A DNA stretch of 64,000 nucleotides from Hahellaceae bacterium (GCA_024234575.1 JACKOB010000004.1:1-64000), one strand, 5' to 3'. Shown: positions 45,891-55,205, counted from the first letter of the stretch. Notes: generated from the letters alone by a model not told the origin. A program made the numbers and translations.

Positions 45891-47339
45891 TCAGCTTTCG
45901 GTGGTTGCAGGCAACCCATTGCTGGGTACTTGCACCCAGAACAGGCTGCCAACGCCAGTTTCGCTTTCAAGGCCGATTTCGCCACCTAATATTGTCGTTA
46001 ACTCTTTGCACAGGGCTAAGCCCAGGCCCGAGCCATTATAACGGCGTGAGGCTTCGTCGCTGGCCTGGGTGAACTTATCAAAAATATTGATCTGGTCTGC
46101 CTCGCTAATACCAATCCCATTGTCTTTCACCGCAATGAGAAGAGTGTCTTCGTTTGCCGCCCGGATCGCCACATCAATGGCGCCTTCTTCGGTAAACTTG
46201 ATAGCATTGCCAACCAAATTAACGATGATCTTGCGAAGAAACTCTCGATCGCTTTTGATGGTATCCGGCACGCTCTGGTCCAGGTGAATATTGAATTCGA
46301 GGTGCTTGTCTTCGGCCTGAATGGTCAATAGCCCCTTAATTTCCTGTGCCAGGTCTGCCGGACTAAACTCCGAGATGATCGGTGTCATTTTACCCGCTTC
46401 AATTTTCGACATGTCCAGCGTTTCGTTAATCATTGTCAACAAGTTCTGGGCGCTGCTGAGAATAGTTTGGAGTGCGCCAACATATTGCGCCGGGAGGTCT
46501 TTATCTGCTTTACCCAGCAAGCGCCGGGAGAAGCCGATAATCGAATTCATTGGCGTGCGCAACTCGTGCGACATCACCGACAGGAAGTGGCTCTTGGACT
46601 TATTGGCGGACTCTGCTGTCTCTTTCTCTCGGCGTAAGGATTCGTTCAGTAATTTTGCGGCGGTAATTTCGCGACCGTACGCCTGAATCAGAATGCCATT
46701 GCTTGCGGGGATAGGGTAGAAATCCCAGACAAAGGTGCGACCCTCGACGACTCTTTCAACTCCCATGATGGGCGCGTTCTTTGCCAGCATGGTGCTGATC
46801 AGCTCTTTAATCTCGGTAGGGACCACTTCGGGGGCACCGTTTTCGTCAAACCCGATTTCAGATAAGAGCTCAATCATCGCCGGATTGGTAAATTCGATAT
46901 TGCCCTGCGTATCAAATTCAGTAATGGGGGTCGGGCTGTGCTCGGCAAAAGATGCCAGCCGCTGCATATCTTTTTGGCTGTAGTTGGTGTTGCTTTGATC
47001 CGAAAACACCACGAGCCGTGTGTTGTCCGGGTGCAATAGCATACCTTTCGCGTAGACGGCTTTTAAGTCTCCCGACTTTAATTTCCAGCGGTACTCGTTG
47101 TAGCTGTCTCGGGTGAAAAAGTCTGGCTTTACCAGTGGGCAGGCGTTATCTGCGTGCAGGTAACCGAGGGCATGTGAGCAGACTGAGTCGTGCAGCGGCT
47201 TGCCCAGAAGATCACTTTCTTCCCACCCGAGAATTGCACAGGCATTGGCATTAACCTGCACTATTTTGTCATTGCTGTCCAAGGCGATCAGGGCTTTCGG
47301 CCAACGTTTAAAAAGCGACTTGTCTGCCACAGAAACCAT
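45891..47339 (-). CDS. PAS-domain sensor histidine kinase
   Basis: The 482-residue soluble kinase has two PAS modules (about 10-110 and 125-225), a HisKA domain with the phospho-acceptor in FLSVMSHELRTPMNSIIGFS (about 255-270), and a HATPase domain (NLVGNAIKFTEEG, VKDNGIGISEADQ, GSGLGLALCKELT). No transmembrane helix is present, so it should sense an internal signal. No receiver domain is attached and no response regulator gene is adjacent. It begins 2 nt after the HD-GYP gene, so the two are one transcription unit and may work together. Confidence 0.88.
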   Translation of the reverse strand: MVSVADKSLFKRWPKALIALDSNDKIVQVNANACAILGWEESDLLGKPLHDSVCSHALGYLHADNACPLVKPDFFTRDSYNEYRWKLKSGDLKAVYAKGMLLHPDNTRLVVFSDQSNTNYSQKDMQRLASFAEHSPTPITEFDTQGNIEFTNPAMIELLSEIGFDENGAPEVVPTEIKELISTMLAKNAPIMGVERVVEGRTFVWDFYPIPASNGILIQAYGREITAAKLLNESLRREKETAESANKSKSHFLSVMSHELRTPMNSIIGFSRRLLGKADKDLPAQYVGALQTILSSAQNLLTMINETLDMSKIEAGKMTPIISEFSPADLAQEIKGLLTIQAEDKHLEFNIHLDQSVPDTIKSDREFLRKIIVNLVGNAIKFTEEGAIDVAIRAANEDTLLIAVKDNGIGISEADQINIFDKFTQASDEASRRYNGSGLGLALCKELTTILGGEIGLESETGVGSLFWVQVPSNGLPATTES

Positions 47340-47341
47340 TG

Positions 47342-48679
47342 TTATGCCTCGCTGTTAACGCGTAATAGTCCTGCAGGGTCATCCTGCGGGTTGTTTGAAT
47401 CAACGAAGCCGGAAATTTCCAATCCTTCGATTACTTTTGTGTCAAGCAGCCGGGGGGCTGTCAGTACTTTTCCGTCACTATCGTAATATTTAAGAATTTG
47501 TGGTTTGAGAGGGCTGTCTGGTTGATGATGAACGATCACACCCTTCGAGTTGTCTGATAATTTAACGGCGCTGCCGATGGGGTAGACGCCCAGTAAATGA
47601 ATAAACGCCGACACCAGCTTTTGGTCGAAATTGCCTGCCAGCGCTTCTTTGAAGAGTTGCTTCATCGCTTTCGCTGGTAACATGCCAATATTGTCGAACA
47701 GCGCGTGGGTTAACTCATCATAACGGATGGCGATGCTTAGCAGACGACAGCCTTTGTCCAGACTATTGTCTTTAAGTCCGCGAGGGTAGCCTTTGCCGTT
47801 GGGCATTTCATGATGAGCGGCAACCAGCGCCAGGACACGCTCGGGGATATCAGGAAATGCCTTTAACTTGGCAAGTGAAAGATCAACATGCTGTTTTTCC
47901 AGCTTTTTTTCCTGTGGCGTAAAAGGGCGCCCCTTTTGGATCATGTAGCCGGGTAACTTGGTCCAGCCGATATCGTGCAGCAGCGCTGCCTGGCCAAGAA
48001 GCATCATCTCTTTGATGTCGTCGGTGATACTGGGCGCGGCAGACAGCACTAAAGTCATCGTATTGTACAGATGCGCGTTCAAGAGCCCCTGGTTACTTTG
48101 AATATTCAATGACGCCAGCATTGCCTGCTCGTTTTCGTTGAGCTCTGCGATCATTGTGTCCACCAGCGGTAGCAGCTGCTCTTGCTTAATCGGATTGCCC
48201 CGTACGATCTGGCTATTGATTTCATTAATGGCAGAGATTGTTTGGTTACGAATAACCAAGGCCGCTTTTTGCTTGCTGTTGAAGTCTTCAATACTCGCCG
48301 AAGGAGTTTGTGGGCGTTTGATTAATTGGGGTGTTTCCGCAGGTTTTGGCGAGCCTTTGCTAGCCTCTACCGGCTTCGTCGCCACATTTTTTTCAGCGGT
48401 AATTGCAGTAGCGGCTGACTCGGTGTCAATAGGCTCCGGTGTGGCCTGGTTAGGCGTGCTACCTGACGCGGGGGTGTCGGGGTTGTCTGCAATATCAGCG
48501 CCCTGGCTGGTATCGATTTTAAGTGTTTTACAGCCAGCACTTTTTAATTGGTTTATTTCACTGCTGTTTTTTACCAGCAGTTTGCTGCGAAAAAACGGGT
48601 TTTTAATCCATGGCAAATCAAGCTCGCAAATATACATACCTTCGCGAAGCTGAGCGATTGATATTTCTTTTATTGTCAT
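47342..48679 (-). CDS. HD-GYP c-di-GMP phosphodiesterase with DUF3391 domain
   Basis: The 445-residue protein has an N-terminal DUF3391 domain (about 1-60; ISIAQLREGMYICELDLPW), a Pro/Thr/Ala-rich linker (about 65-130) and an HD-GYP domain (about 150-390). The metal-binding motifs AALLHDIGWTKLPGY and AAHHEMPNGKGYPRGLKDN are intact, consistent with hydrolysis of c-di-GMP to GMP. It is first in the operon with the PAS kinase. It adds to the REC-GGDEF-EAL and PilZ-DUF1631 proteins, making three c-di-GMP-type proteins in this window. Confidence 0.9.
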   Translation of the reverse strand: MTIKEISIAQLREGMYICELDLPWIKNPFFRSKLLVKNSSEINQLKSAGCKTLKIDTSQGADIADNPDTPASGSTPNQATPEPIDTESAATAITAEKNVATKPVEASKGSPKPAETPQLIKRPQTPSASIEDFNSKQKAALVIRNQTISAINEINSQIVRGNPIKQEQLLPLVDTMIAELNENEQAMLASLNIQSNQGLLNAHLYNTMTLVLSAAPSITDDIKEMMLLGQAALLHDIGWTKLPGYMIQKGRPFTPQEKKLEKQHVDLSLAKLKAFPDIPERVLALVAAHHEMPNGKGYPRGLKDNSLDKGCRLLSIAIRYDELTHALFDNIGMLPAKAMKQLFKEALAGNFDQKLVSAFIHLLGVYPIGSAVKLSDNSKGVIVHHQPDSPLKPQILKYYDSDGKVLTAPRLLDTKVIEGLEISGFVDSNNPQDDPAGLLRVNSEA

Positions 48680-48903
48680 GGCGTAATAGTCTTCGAGTAC
48701 TGTCAGTTAACGTGAATGTAGGCGCTTTCCTTCCGTATCAGGCAGCGTAGAAAGACAAGATTTTATCATAAATTATGGTTGATAAACTGACATCCGTCAT
48801 CTTTTAAAAGGATAATTCGGGCTCTCTGAACATGCTGTCACCTGTAGTGATATTGTGCTAACTGTATTAAACTGGCGCAAAGAAATTTCTCTGTGAGTAA
48901 ACA

Positions 48904-49218
48904 ATGGTGATTCAAAAATCTATTGAAAAAGCCCTGAGTGATGCTTTTGATATCGGCTATATGGCTGTTGAAAACGAAAGCCATATGCATAGCGTGCCGC
49001 CTAATTCAGAAACACACTTTAAAGTCACTTTAGTGACGGATGAATTTGTCGGGCAAAGGCAAGTGGCCAGGCATCAGAAGATTTATAAGGCGTTGGCGGA
49101 GCAAATGCGTAATGGCGTGCATGCTTTAGCGTTGCACACGTACACCGTTGAAGAATGGCAGCAGGCAGGCAAAGTACCCAGTTCGCCAAATTGTATGGGG
49201 GGTTCTAAGAAACAATAA
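48904..49218 (+). CDS. bolA: BolA family protein
   Basis: A 104-residue BolA protein. It shows the family's ENESHMHSVPPNSETHFKVTL segment, with the conserved His residues and the helix-turn-helix-like KxxARHQKIYKALAEQM. BolA proteins bind monothiol glutaredoxins and [2Fe-2S] clusters and influence cell shape and stress responses. The length fits BolA rather than the shorter IbaG paralogue. It diverges from the HD-GYP operon (224-nt gap) and precedes the YciO-like gene by 131 nt on the same strand. Confidence 0.88.
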   Translation: MVIQKSIEKALSDAFDIGYMAVENESHMHSVPPNSETHFKVTLVTDEFVGQRQVARHQKIYKALAEQMRNGVHALALHTYTVEEWQQAGKVPSSPNCMGGSKKQ

Positions 49219-49349
49219 TGATTGAAGCCTGTCATTGAGTAAAAATCGGATGTAAGAAGCACTCAGACTTAGCGTTACGGTGGTGCAATTGCAATAGGTC
49301 CTAATTATTCATGTCATTACAATAACTCCAAAATATAAAAGGTAAGGCT

Positions 49350-49976
49350 ATGAGCCAGTTCTTTCAGATTCACCCGGAAAATCCGCAGCAACGATTAATC
49401 AGGCAGGCGGTCGATATAATTAAAAACGGTGGTGTGGTGGCATATCCTACCGACTCGGCGTATGCCATTGGCTGCCATATTGGCGATAAGGATGCCACTG
49501 ACCGAATTCGCCGGATCCGAAAGCTGGATGACAAGCACAACTTCACGCTGCTGTGCCGTGATCTTTCGGAAATAGCGTCTTTCGCCAAGGTTGACAACAC
49601 CCAGTACCGACTTATCAAGAATCACACACCGGGTGCTTATACCTTTATCTTAAAAGCAACCAATGAAGTGCCTCGACGATTGCTGCACCCTAAGCGCAGA
49701 CAAATCGGTATTCGCATACCTGATAACGCTATTGCGCTGGCGCTGCTTGAAGAACTGGGCGAGCCGCTAATGAGCAGCTCATTAATTTTGCCGGGTGAAG
49801 CCGAGCCAATGACTGATCCTTACGAAATTCGGGAAATGCTTGAGCACGAACTTGACCTGATTATCGACGGCGGCTTCTGCGGTTTCGAGCCAACTACGGT
49901 GATCAACTTGTCAGACGAGGTGCCTGTCATTATTCGCGAAGGGAAGGGTGATCCTGAACCATTTCGTGCTGAGTGA
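49350..49976 (+). CDS. YciO/Sua5/YrdC family protein (threonylcarbamoyl-AMP synthase type)
   Basis: A 208-residue protein of the YrdC-Sua5-YciO superfamily. It begins with a segment typical of YciO (SQFFQIHPENPQQRLIRQAV), then GGVVAYPTDSAYAIGCHIGDK, PGAYTFILKATNEVPRRLLH and KRRQIGIRIPDNAIALALL, with FCGFEPTTVINLSDEVPVI at the end. Sua5/YrdC make the threonylcarbamoyl-AMP precursor of the tRNA t6A37 modification. YciO's in vivo role is less certain, so it need not be the cell's main t6A enzyme. AAGGTAAGG lies just before ATG 49350. Confidence 0.88.
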   Translation: MSQFFQIHPENPQQRLIRQAVDIIKNGGVVAYPTDSAYAIGCHIGDKDATDRIRRIRKLDDKHNFTLLCRDLSEIASFAKVDNTQYRLIKNHTPGAYTFILKATNEVPRRLLHPKRRQIGIRIPDNAIALALLEELGEPLMSSSLILPGEAEPMTDPYEIREMLEHELDLIIDGGFCGFEPTTVINLSDEVPVIIREGKGDPEPFRAE

Positions 49977-49996
49977 TATCGGCAGGCTGTTTATTA

Positions 49997-50025
49997 GGGG
50001 CTACACAATCATTGTGGGAAGCCCC
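49997..50025. terminator. Hairpin between convergent genes
   Basis: GGGGCT (49997-50002) pairs with AGCCCC (50020-50025), and inside it CACAAT pairs with ATTGTG around a single C. It lies between the YciO-like gene (+) and a hypothetical gene (-). The + strand continues into a moderately T-rich stretch (AATTTCTTTT), so it probably ends + transcripts. Confidence 0.6.
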
Positions 50026-50048
50026 GACTCAATTTCTTTTAGAGATAA

Positions 50049-50678
50049 CTACGCTGTAAATCTAAATGGCTCGGGACGCGCTGTTGCGTTTTCGTAGTTA
50101 CCGGCGACAGTTTCTCCGTATTTTGCATACCGATGAGCGATGTCATTGAGACTGTTGAATTCAGAATTTTCACTGACGATCGCATTCACGATATTATTCC
50201 CAACCCCATAGGTTTTCGATAGCTTATTAGCGGTATCCAGGTAATTGAGCGTGGGCTCTTCCAGACTGATTCGGTCAAATGATCTTTTGAAAGCCTGGTT
50301 TTTATTAAGATCAGATTGAATATGCTGTAACGTGTCTTCTTGAATGTGCCCCGTCACGGCAATATTACCGAACGCATCCTTGCTTACATTCAACTTGGCT
50401 TGAGGTGGCAAACCGTACTCGGCAACCTTGTTCCGCATGGTCTCTTTTACAAAGGAAATATCTTGCCCTAGGGACTGTTTAAACGTTTTTAACGAAAGCT
50501 GTGGCTGGCGTTGTAAGATTGCCTCGGTTTGCCGTAAATGAACGGCATCTTCTGGCAAAATTCCATTGCTTTCTGCTGTGCTGGCCGCGCTACCTTTAAC
50601 TCCCGCTCCAACCGCGTGAGTGCCTTTGGGAGACGGTTGTTGATTGGCATAGCCCTGCGTTGTATTCACCTGAGCCAT
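50049..50678 (-). CDS. Hypothetical protein
   Basis: A 209-residue soluble protein with no recognised domain. The first 45 residues are Gly/Ser/Gln-rich and probably disordered. The remainder looks helical, with a central NVSKDAFGNIAVTGHI segment resembling the flexible N-terminal parts of motility or toxin-related proteins, but this is not firm. ATG 50678 is chosen because AAGGAG lies 7 nt upstream; the frame also contains an ATG at 50696. No signal peptide or membrane helix is present. It is single, between convergent and same-strand neighbours. Confidence 0.5.
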   Translation of the reverse strand: MAQVNTTQGYANQQPSPKGTHAVGAGVKGSAASTAESNGILPEDAVHLRQTEAILQRQPQLSLKTFKQSLGQDISFVKETMRNKVAEYGLPPQAKLNVSKDAFGNIAVTGHIQEDTLQHIQSDLNKNQAFKRSFDRISLEEPTLNYLDTANKLSKTYGVGNNIVNAIVSENSEFNSLNDIAHRYAKYGETVAGNYENATARPEPFRFTA

Positions 50679-50785
50679 CGGGAACTCCTTGACCAAAAAT
50701 TGACACGTTTACATTTTGTAAAGTAATAAGCATAAATTATGCCATTGCCGCCTCTACCGAGGCAGGGTCAAGTGATTGCCGAACA

Positions 50786-51635
50786 CTATTCGAGGGGGGG
50801 TAAACGTGGGTACAGGTCTAAGACGGGGGTATATTTTTCGATGATCAGTGCATAATTGCCGTTTTCGTGCAGTTTACGCAAACCTTCATTAAATTTGTTT
50901 TTTTATATCCTCATTCTGAAAGACAAAGGGATAACTGGTTTTGGGGAATAAATAATGAAACTCTACCGGTTGTAACAGGGATGATGTGTCTTCGCCATTT
51001 GACTTGAGTTCTTCGATGGCTTCACTCCAGTAGTAACCAAAAATACTTTTGTCCATGATAATGAAATCAATTTTACCCCGCAAAAACAGCAGATTAATTT
51101 GAATTTTCTGTTTGGCGATTTCATCGTACAACTTGTTCTTTTCAGTCATTTCCTGAAATTCCCGGCCAAGAAATTTTGAAGCATTCTGAAACGCAACAAC
51201 TCTTTTGTCGGTCAGGTCAGCAATGGTCAAGTCTGTAGGGAAGTTTTTCTTCTTCAAACTTATTGCAACATTCTCAAACTGAACAACCGGGTCACTATAA
51301 AAGCCTGATCGAACCGAACCGGGCTTTGCATTAAGAACAACATCGAGGTCATTTGAGTCGAAAAGCGAAAACGCACGTGCAAAAGGAATAAAAACTGGTT
51401 CGACTTCGATGGCATAGGGGCGTAGTGCAGAGCGCAGGATATCCAGCTCTATGCCACTGTTGGTCTCTTGGATCACCCAGGGTGGTATGGCAAAACTGAC
51501 ACCCGCCCTCAGCAGTGGATTGTCTGCAGCGCTGGCATTGATACTTTTTGATGTCAGCAATGCGCAAATACAAAGCAAAGTTAATGTTGCCGAGAAAAAC
51601 TTTTGAAGGGTGCTGCCTAGCATTATTCCAACCAT
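50786..51635 (-). pseudogene. Extracellular solute-binding (SBP_bac_3-like) protein with a frameshift
   Basis: The reading frame encodes a signal peptide (TLTLLCICALLTSKSINASA) and most of a family-3 periplasmic binding protein (FAIPPWVIQE, DVVLNAKPGSVRSGFYSDP, FVFQNEDIKKQ), stopping at 50889. Immediately at the end is an A7 run on the minus strand. In the adjacent frame the sequence continues as NKFNEGLRKLHENGNYALII and then EKYTPVLDLYPRLPPLE to a stop at 50786, exactly the family's normal C-terminal helix. A one-base indel in the homopolymer explains both. No ABC permease or ATPase gene is near. The start (51635 or 51623) is uncertain. Confidence 0.65.
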
Positions 51636-51829
51636 TAAGCGAATAGTAACCAACAGTTTAGGTCGGTTATAGGATCATCTCAACGACAGATTTGTAAAAT
51701 AAACGCATTGTTGCTTTCACAAAATTGTTATATTTCACCCTTACAGTGGTGAATTCTGACAGGCAATGGTGGCGCTTCATGCGATAATCTGTGGCAGCTT
51801 TCACTCATCATTTTTTTTAAGGACACTGC

Positions 51830-52252
51830 ATGACTCTTTCCTTGCTGCCAGTTATCGCCGCCGTTTGCATTTTAATTTCGTTAACAGAGGCCTGGTTGTT
51901 ATCGCTGATGCGATATCTGAAAGTTGCCTTTTTAAAGCGGCTGTTTCCTGGTTATCACTACCTTGTGCGCTCGCATATTGATTACCTGTTAATGGGAATG
52001 TTGCTGTTTTTGTTTTACCTGGTACTGGATCGTTTGCAAATCCAGTTGGCTTCTTTTTGGTTGTGGATGATGGTCGTTGGGGCGATCTATAACCCTTTAG
52101 GTTTTCTGGTTCAGGCCATCAAGCCCGACGCTGCGGATTCAGACAACCCGTTGATGAAGGCGGCAATCATGCTGGCCTTTTTACCCGCCACACTTGGGTT
52201 TGGTGGTAGCGCGGTGTTTATCATCAAGGCCTATATACAGAACCCCTTCTAA
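51830..52252 (+). CDS. Small integral membrane protein
   Basis: A 140-residue protein with about four hydrophobic helices (near 3-25, 50-70, 75-95 and 108-135) and little soluble sequence. No named family is recognised. AAGGA lies seven bases before ATG 51830. It is followed after 11 nt by the MBL-fold gene, so the two are likely co-transcribed. The C-terminus ends in IKAYIQNPF. Confidence 0.55.
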   Translation: MTLSLLPVIAAVCILISLTEAWLLSLMRYLKVAFLKRLFPGYHYLVRSHIDYLLMGMLLFLFYLVLDRLQIQLASFWLWMMVVGAIYNPLGFLVQAIKPDAADSDNPLMKAAIMLAFLPATLGFGGSAVFIIKAYIQNPF

Positions 52253-52263
52253 TGGAGCACTGA

Positions 52264-53298
52264 ATGCGAATGGTCAAAGCGCTACTTCTAGGCAGTGTGA
52301 TGATGGTTGCACTGTTTATCACCTTTCTTGTTGTGGTGCATAAGATGCGCCCCGACTTAGCAGAGTTTTCAGCCTTTTTTTCTGGGGCGAAACTTGATCC
52401 GGTTAATGCGGATAAAAGCCCGGAAGAGAGTGTAAAAGCGATCTATTTTGGTACGTCTACAATCCTGATTACCGATGGTGTTACGTCGATAATGACGGAT
52501 GGTTTTTTTAGTCGGCCAAGTGCAGCGCAGCTATTGATTGGCAAGCTTGAGCCAGACCGGGCTATTATCCGGAAAGCGTTGGTGGCTGCAGGTATTACAA
52601 AGGTGGCAGCGGTGATTCCTATTCATTCCCACCATGACCACGCGCTGGACTCGCCAGAAATTGCCCAACAAACGGGGGCGATGCTTTTGGGTTCGGCGTC
52701 TTCGGTGCAGATTGGTCGAGGTTGGGGAGTGCCAGAGTCACAGCTGCAGATAGCTGAAAACAGCCAGCCCTATACATTTGGAAAGTTTAAAGTGACGTTG
52801 ATTCCAGGTCAGCACACGCCTGTCCCGGCAGTGATGCAGTGGCTTACTGGTATCGGCGAAGCTATCGAACGGCCAATGCAGTTTCCTGCCAGATTAGCCG
52901 ACTTTAAGGAGGGGGGGAGTTTCTCTGTTTTGATTGAACACCCGCTTGGTAATGTGTTGGTGCATGGCAGCGGCGGGTTTGTTGAAAGGGCATTGGATAA
53001 GGTTTCGGCAGATGTTGTTTTTTTGGGTGTCGCTGGGGCCAGCAGGCTGCCGCCCAGTTATCTGGAAGAGTATTACCAACAAACAGTAACAGCGGTTGGT
53101 GCAACCCGCGTGATACCGGTGCATTGGGATGACTTTACTTTACCCGTTGCAGATAACAAGCTGACACCGATGCCACAGCTTGTTGATGATTTTGCCAGCT
53201 CTCTTGGGTTTGTGCTAACGATGGCGGGCAAAACCAATGCCCGCGTGACCTTAATGCAGTATCAGGATGAAATGAAGCTATATCCGCCTGGCGGCTAG
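52264..53298 (+). CDS. Membrane-anchored MBL-fold metal-dependent hydrolase
   Basis: A 344-residue protein with one N-terminal membrane helix (about 5-25). A metallo-beta-lactamase-fold domain follows, whose metal motif reads IPIHSHHDHALDSPE (H-x-H-x-D-H), with further ligands in LIPGQHTPVPA and IPVHWDDFTLP. The location outside the cytoplasm is inferred from the helix. Substrate is unknown; relatives include lactonases and phosphodiesterases. It shares a transcription unit with the small membrane protein and converges on nnrS, whose stop codon lies only 3 nt away. Confidence 0.75.
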   Translation: MRMVKALLLGSVMMVALFITFLVVVHKMRPDLAEFSAFFSGAKLDPVNADKSPEESVKAIYFGTSTILITDGVTSIMTDGFFSRPSAAQLLIGKLEPDRAIIRKALVAAGITKVAAVIPIHSHHDHALDSPEIAQQTGAMLLGSASSVQIGRGWGVPESQLQIAENSQPYTFGKFKVTLIPGQHTPVPAVMQWLTGIGEAIERPMQFPARLADFKEGGSFSVLIEHPLGNVLVHGSGGFVERALDKVSADVVFLGVAGASRLPPSYLEEYYQQTVTAVGATRVIPVHWDDFTLPVADNKLTPMPQLVDDFASSLGFVLTMAGKTNARVTLMQYQDEMKLYPPGG

Positions 53299-53301
53299 CC
53301 C

Positions 53302-54480
53302 CTAAATACGGGGCTGCGTCAGAATAGGCCAGTAAGTGATGGTGAATATCCCGAAAGCGAGCATCCAGAGCGTTGCCGCCAGATGCAGTCCAAAGGCAGG
53401 GAACAGCGACAGCGCGACCGCAACTCTCAATATTGCTGCACAGGTCAGTAATATGTAAGCGGCGGTGAGGGCTGGTCGGCTGGTAAGTGCGCGTCCGCTA
53501 TGGCCAAGGGCAACACGGCTGGTTACGGCTAATATCAACGTACCGATAGCGCCAGTGGTGAGAGCATGAATGCCCGCACTGGTGCTGAAATCAAGCACCG
53601 GGGCTAGCGCTGTTAACAAAATTCCCGTTGGCAGCCAGAAGTAGCCGATATGCAGTATCCATAGCAGTGGCTCGGTTCGGGTATCCCATCCACGCCATAA
53701 CCACCATCGATAGTACAGGGTTGCCGCCGCGGCTACGCCAACTATTGCTGTCAGCAGCGGTATATTAAGAATATTCATGACCACTAAAAATGTGATCAAT
53801 ATGGCATGGGATGCATTGTCCAGCCAGGGTTTTTGGCGTTGTCGGTGACTGTATTGTGGTACATTCTGGCGCACCCAGTTGGCACTGAACATAGGGATAA
53901 TACGCCCGGCAATGATGTTGATAATGATCATCACCATCGAAAGTCCTGCGTATATGGTAAAACTGGGGGCGGAAGAAAAGACTTCGCTGCCAAAATGAAA
54001 AACAGTGTTAAGCAGCGTTAGTAAAAGCAACAGCGCGATAAAACCGAAATTGCGCTTGTTTTTACTGGCGGAAATAGCGTGGCTAACCCACAGGCAAAGC
54101 CCGAGAAAAAAACCAATGTCGGCAATGGCAGAGACGATGCTGATAAATTCATTGGCCACCGGTGACCAGACGCCAACTCTGCCTAAGAGCCATAGTGTTA
54201 CGAGGACAAAAAGCTGGTTCGGTGCAATGGACCGTACACCGGTCCAGTTGGGTACCGCTGTCAGAAGAAAACCGCCGATTGCGGCACCGGCAAATCCAAA
54301 AATCATTTCGTGGGCATGCCATAACGTAGGGGATATTGCGCTTTGTGTAAACGATCCAGGCAGCCACAGGCCGGTGAAGAAAAAAGTCCAGCCGAGCATG
54401 CCGAAAACAGCATACAAACCCACCAGCATAAAGAGAGGCCGGTAAGGTTGGCTCCAGAATACATGTGTTAGCATCTTCAT
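53302..54480 (-). CDS. nnrS: NnrS family haem/copper membrane protein
   Basis: The 392-residue protein has about twelve transmembrane helices and the NnrS landmarks LWHAHEMIFGFAGAAIGGFL and GRIIPMFSANWVRQ, with conserved His and Arg. NnrS proteins are linked to nitric oxide tolerance and to denitrification regulons, and bind haem and copper. ATG 54480 (MKMLTHVF) is chosen over a further upstream Met at 54504. It lies close to a nitrite-reductase cluster that begins 1.6 kb away, so a shared response to nitrogen oxides is plausible. Confidence 0.88.
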   Translation of the reverse strand: MKMLTHVFWSQPYRPLFMLVGLYAVFGMLGWTFFFTGLWLPGSFTQSAISPTLWHAHEMIFGFAGAAIGGFLLTAVPNWTGVRSIAPNQLFVLVTLWLLGRVGVWSPVANEFISIVSAIADIGFFLGLCLWVSHAISASKNKRNFGFIALLLLLTLLNTVFHFGSEVFSSAPSFTIYAGLSMVMIIINIIAGRIIPMFSANWVRQNVPQYSHRQRQKPWLDNASHAILITFLVVMNILNIPLLTAIVGVAAAATLYYRWWLWRGWDTRTEPLLWILHIGYFWLPTGILLTALAPVLDFSTSAGIHALTTGAIGTLILAVTSRVALGHSGRALTSRPALTAAYILLTCAAILRVAVALSLFPAFGLHLAATLWMLAFGIFTITYWPILTQPRI

Positions 54481-54791
54481 AGTTGAGTATCTAGCCGTAA
54501 ACAATAAGTGAAAAAGAGGTGTTTGGAATTTGAAATATGTATTGGCAGCTGAATCGCTTTACTGCCACTGCCAAGCAGCATATAGATCCGGGCGCACGGG
54601 TGTCTTGATTAATGTCAGACTGAGCGTAACGTTCCTGCTGATTACACCGTTAGTTTTACCATACGCCTATGATTCATGAATATAATGGGTATGGCTATAG
54701 GTACAAAGAGTTAGATTATACAGGTGGTGCCTGTTCGTTAGGCTAAACACAGCTGGTTGCCTGATGGCGGCACCAAAGGGAGGTCGTAAAA
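54481..54791. other. Divergent intergenic region with an FNR/DNR-like site
   Basis: This region separates nnrS (-) from an immunity-like gene (+). TTGATTAATGTCAG (54605-54618) resembles the FNR/DNR half-palindrome TTGAT-N4-ATCAA, with a good left half and a weak right half. It lies about 125 bp upstream of the nnrS start, so NO- or oxygen-responsive control is possible. A GGAGG ribosome site (54779-54783) serves the + strand gene. Confidence 0.35.
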
Positions 54792-55205
54792 GTGTTTAAA
54801 GTAGACATTGGCAAGATAGATGTTGTCAGGTTGAGTGATATTTGGGGTTTGCAGCGTACTGATGAGCTGATTGAAATGACACCATTTGGTGACTTTTTTA
54901 TCAAAGACGAAAAAGGGGCTTACTGGCTATATAGTCTTACCGATGGAGAGGTAAAGAATGTGAGCGCCGAAATACAGGAATACGGGCTGCCACCGGTTGA
55001 AGTTGCTTTAGGTGATGAGTGGTATCAGTTAGATGCGCAGTCGGTACTGGCAGAAGAAGGCTGGTGTCTGGAAGCGGGCCAGTGCTTTAGTTTTCGCGAG
55101 CCGGTTTTTCGGGGCGGCGATTACAGCCTGGATAATATGATGGTTGAGGATATTTATGCGTACAGTTGCAGAATTCACGGTTTTGTCTCATTGAATCGGG
55201 CATAA
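54792..55205 (+). CDS. DUF1851/Tdi1-like immunity-type protein
   Basis: A 137-residue acidic protein. The N-terminal MTPFGDFFIKDEKGAYWLY segment and the C-terminal LEAGQCFSFREPVFRGGDYS followed by NMMVEDIYAYSCR resemble the DUF1851/Tdi1 C-terminal domain found in type VI immunity proteins and in unlinked genes. No effector or type VI secretion gene is nearby. It starts at GTG 54792, preceded by GGAGG at 54779-54783. Function remains uncertain; the family assignment is inference from motif shape. Confidence 0.5.
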   Translation: MFKVDIGKIDVVRLSDIWGLQRTDELIEMTPFGDFFIKDEKGAYWLYSLTDGEVKNVSAEIQEYGLPPVEVALGDEWYQLDAQSVLAEEGWCLEAGQCFSFREPVFRGGDYSLDNMMVEDIYAYSCRIHGFVSLNRA

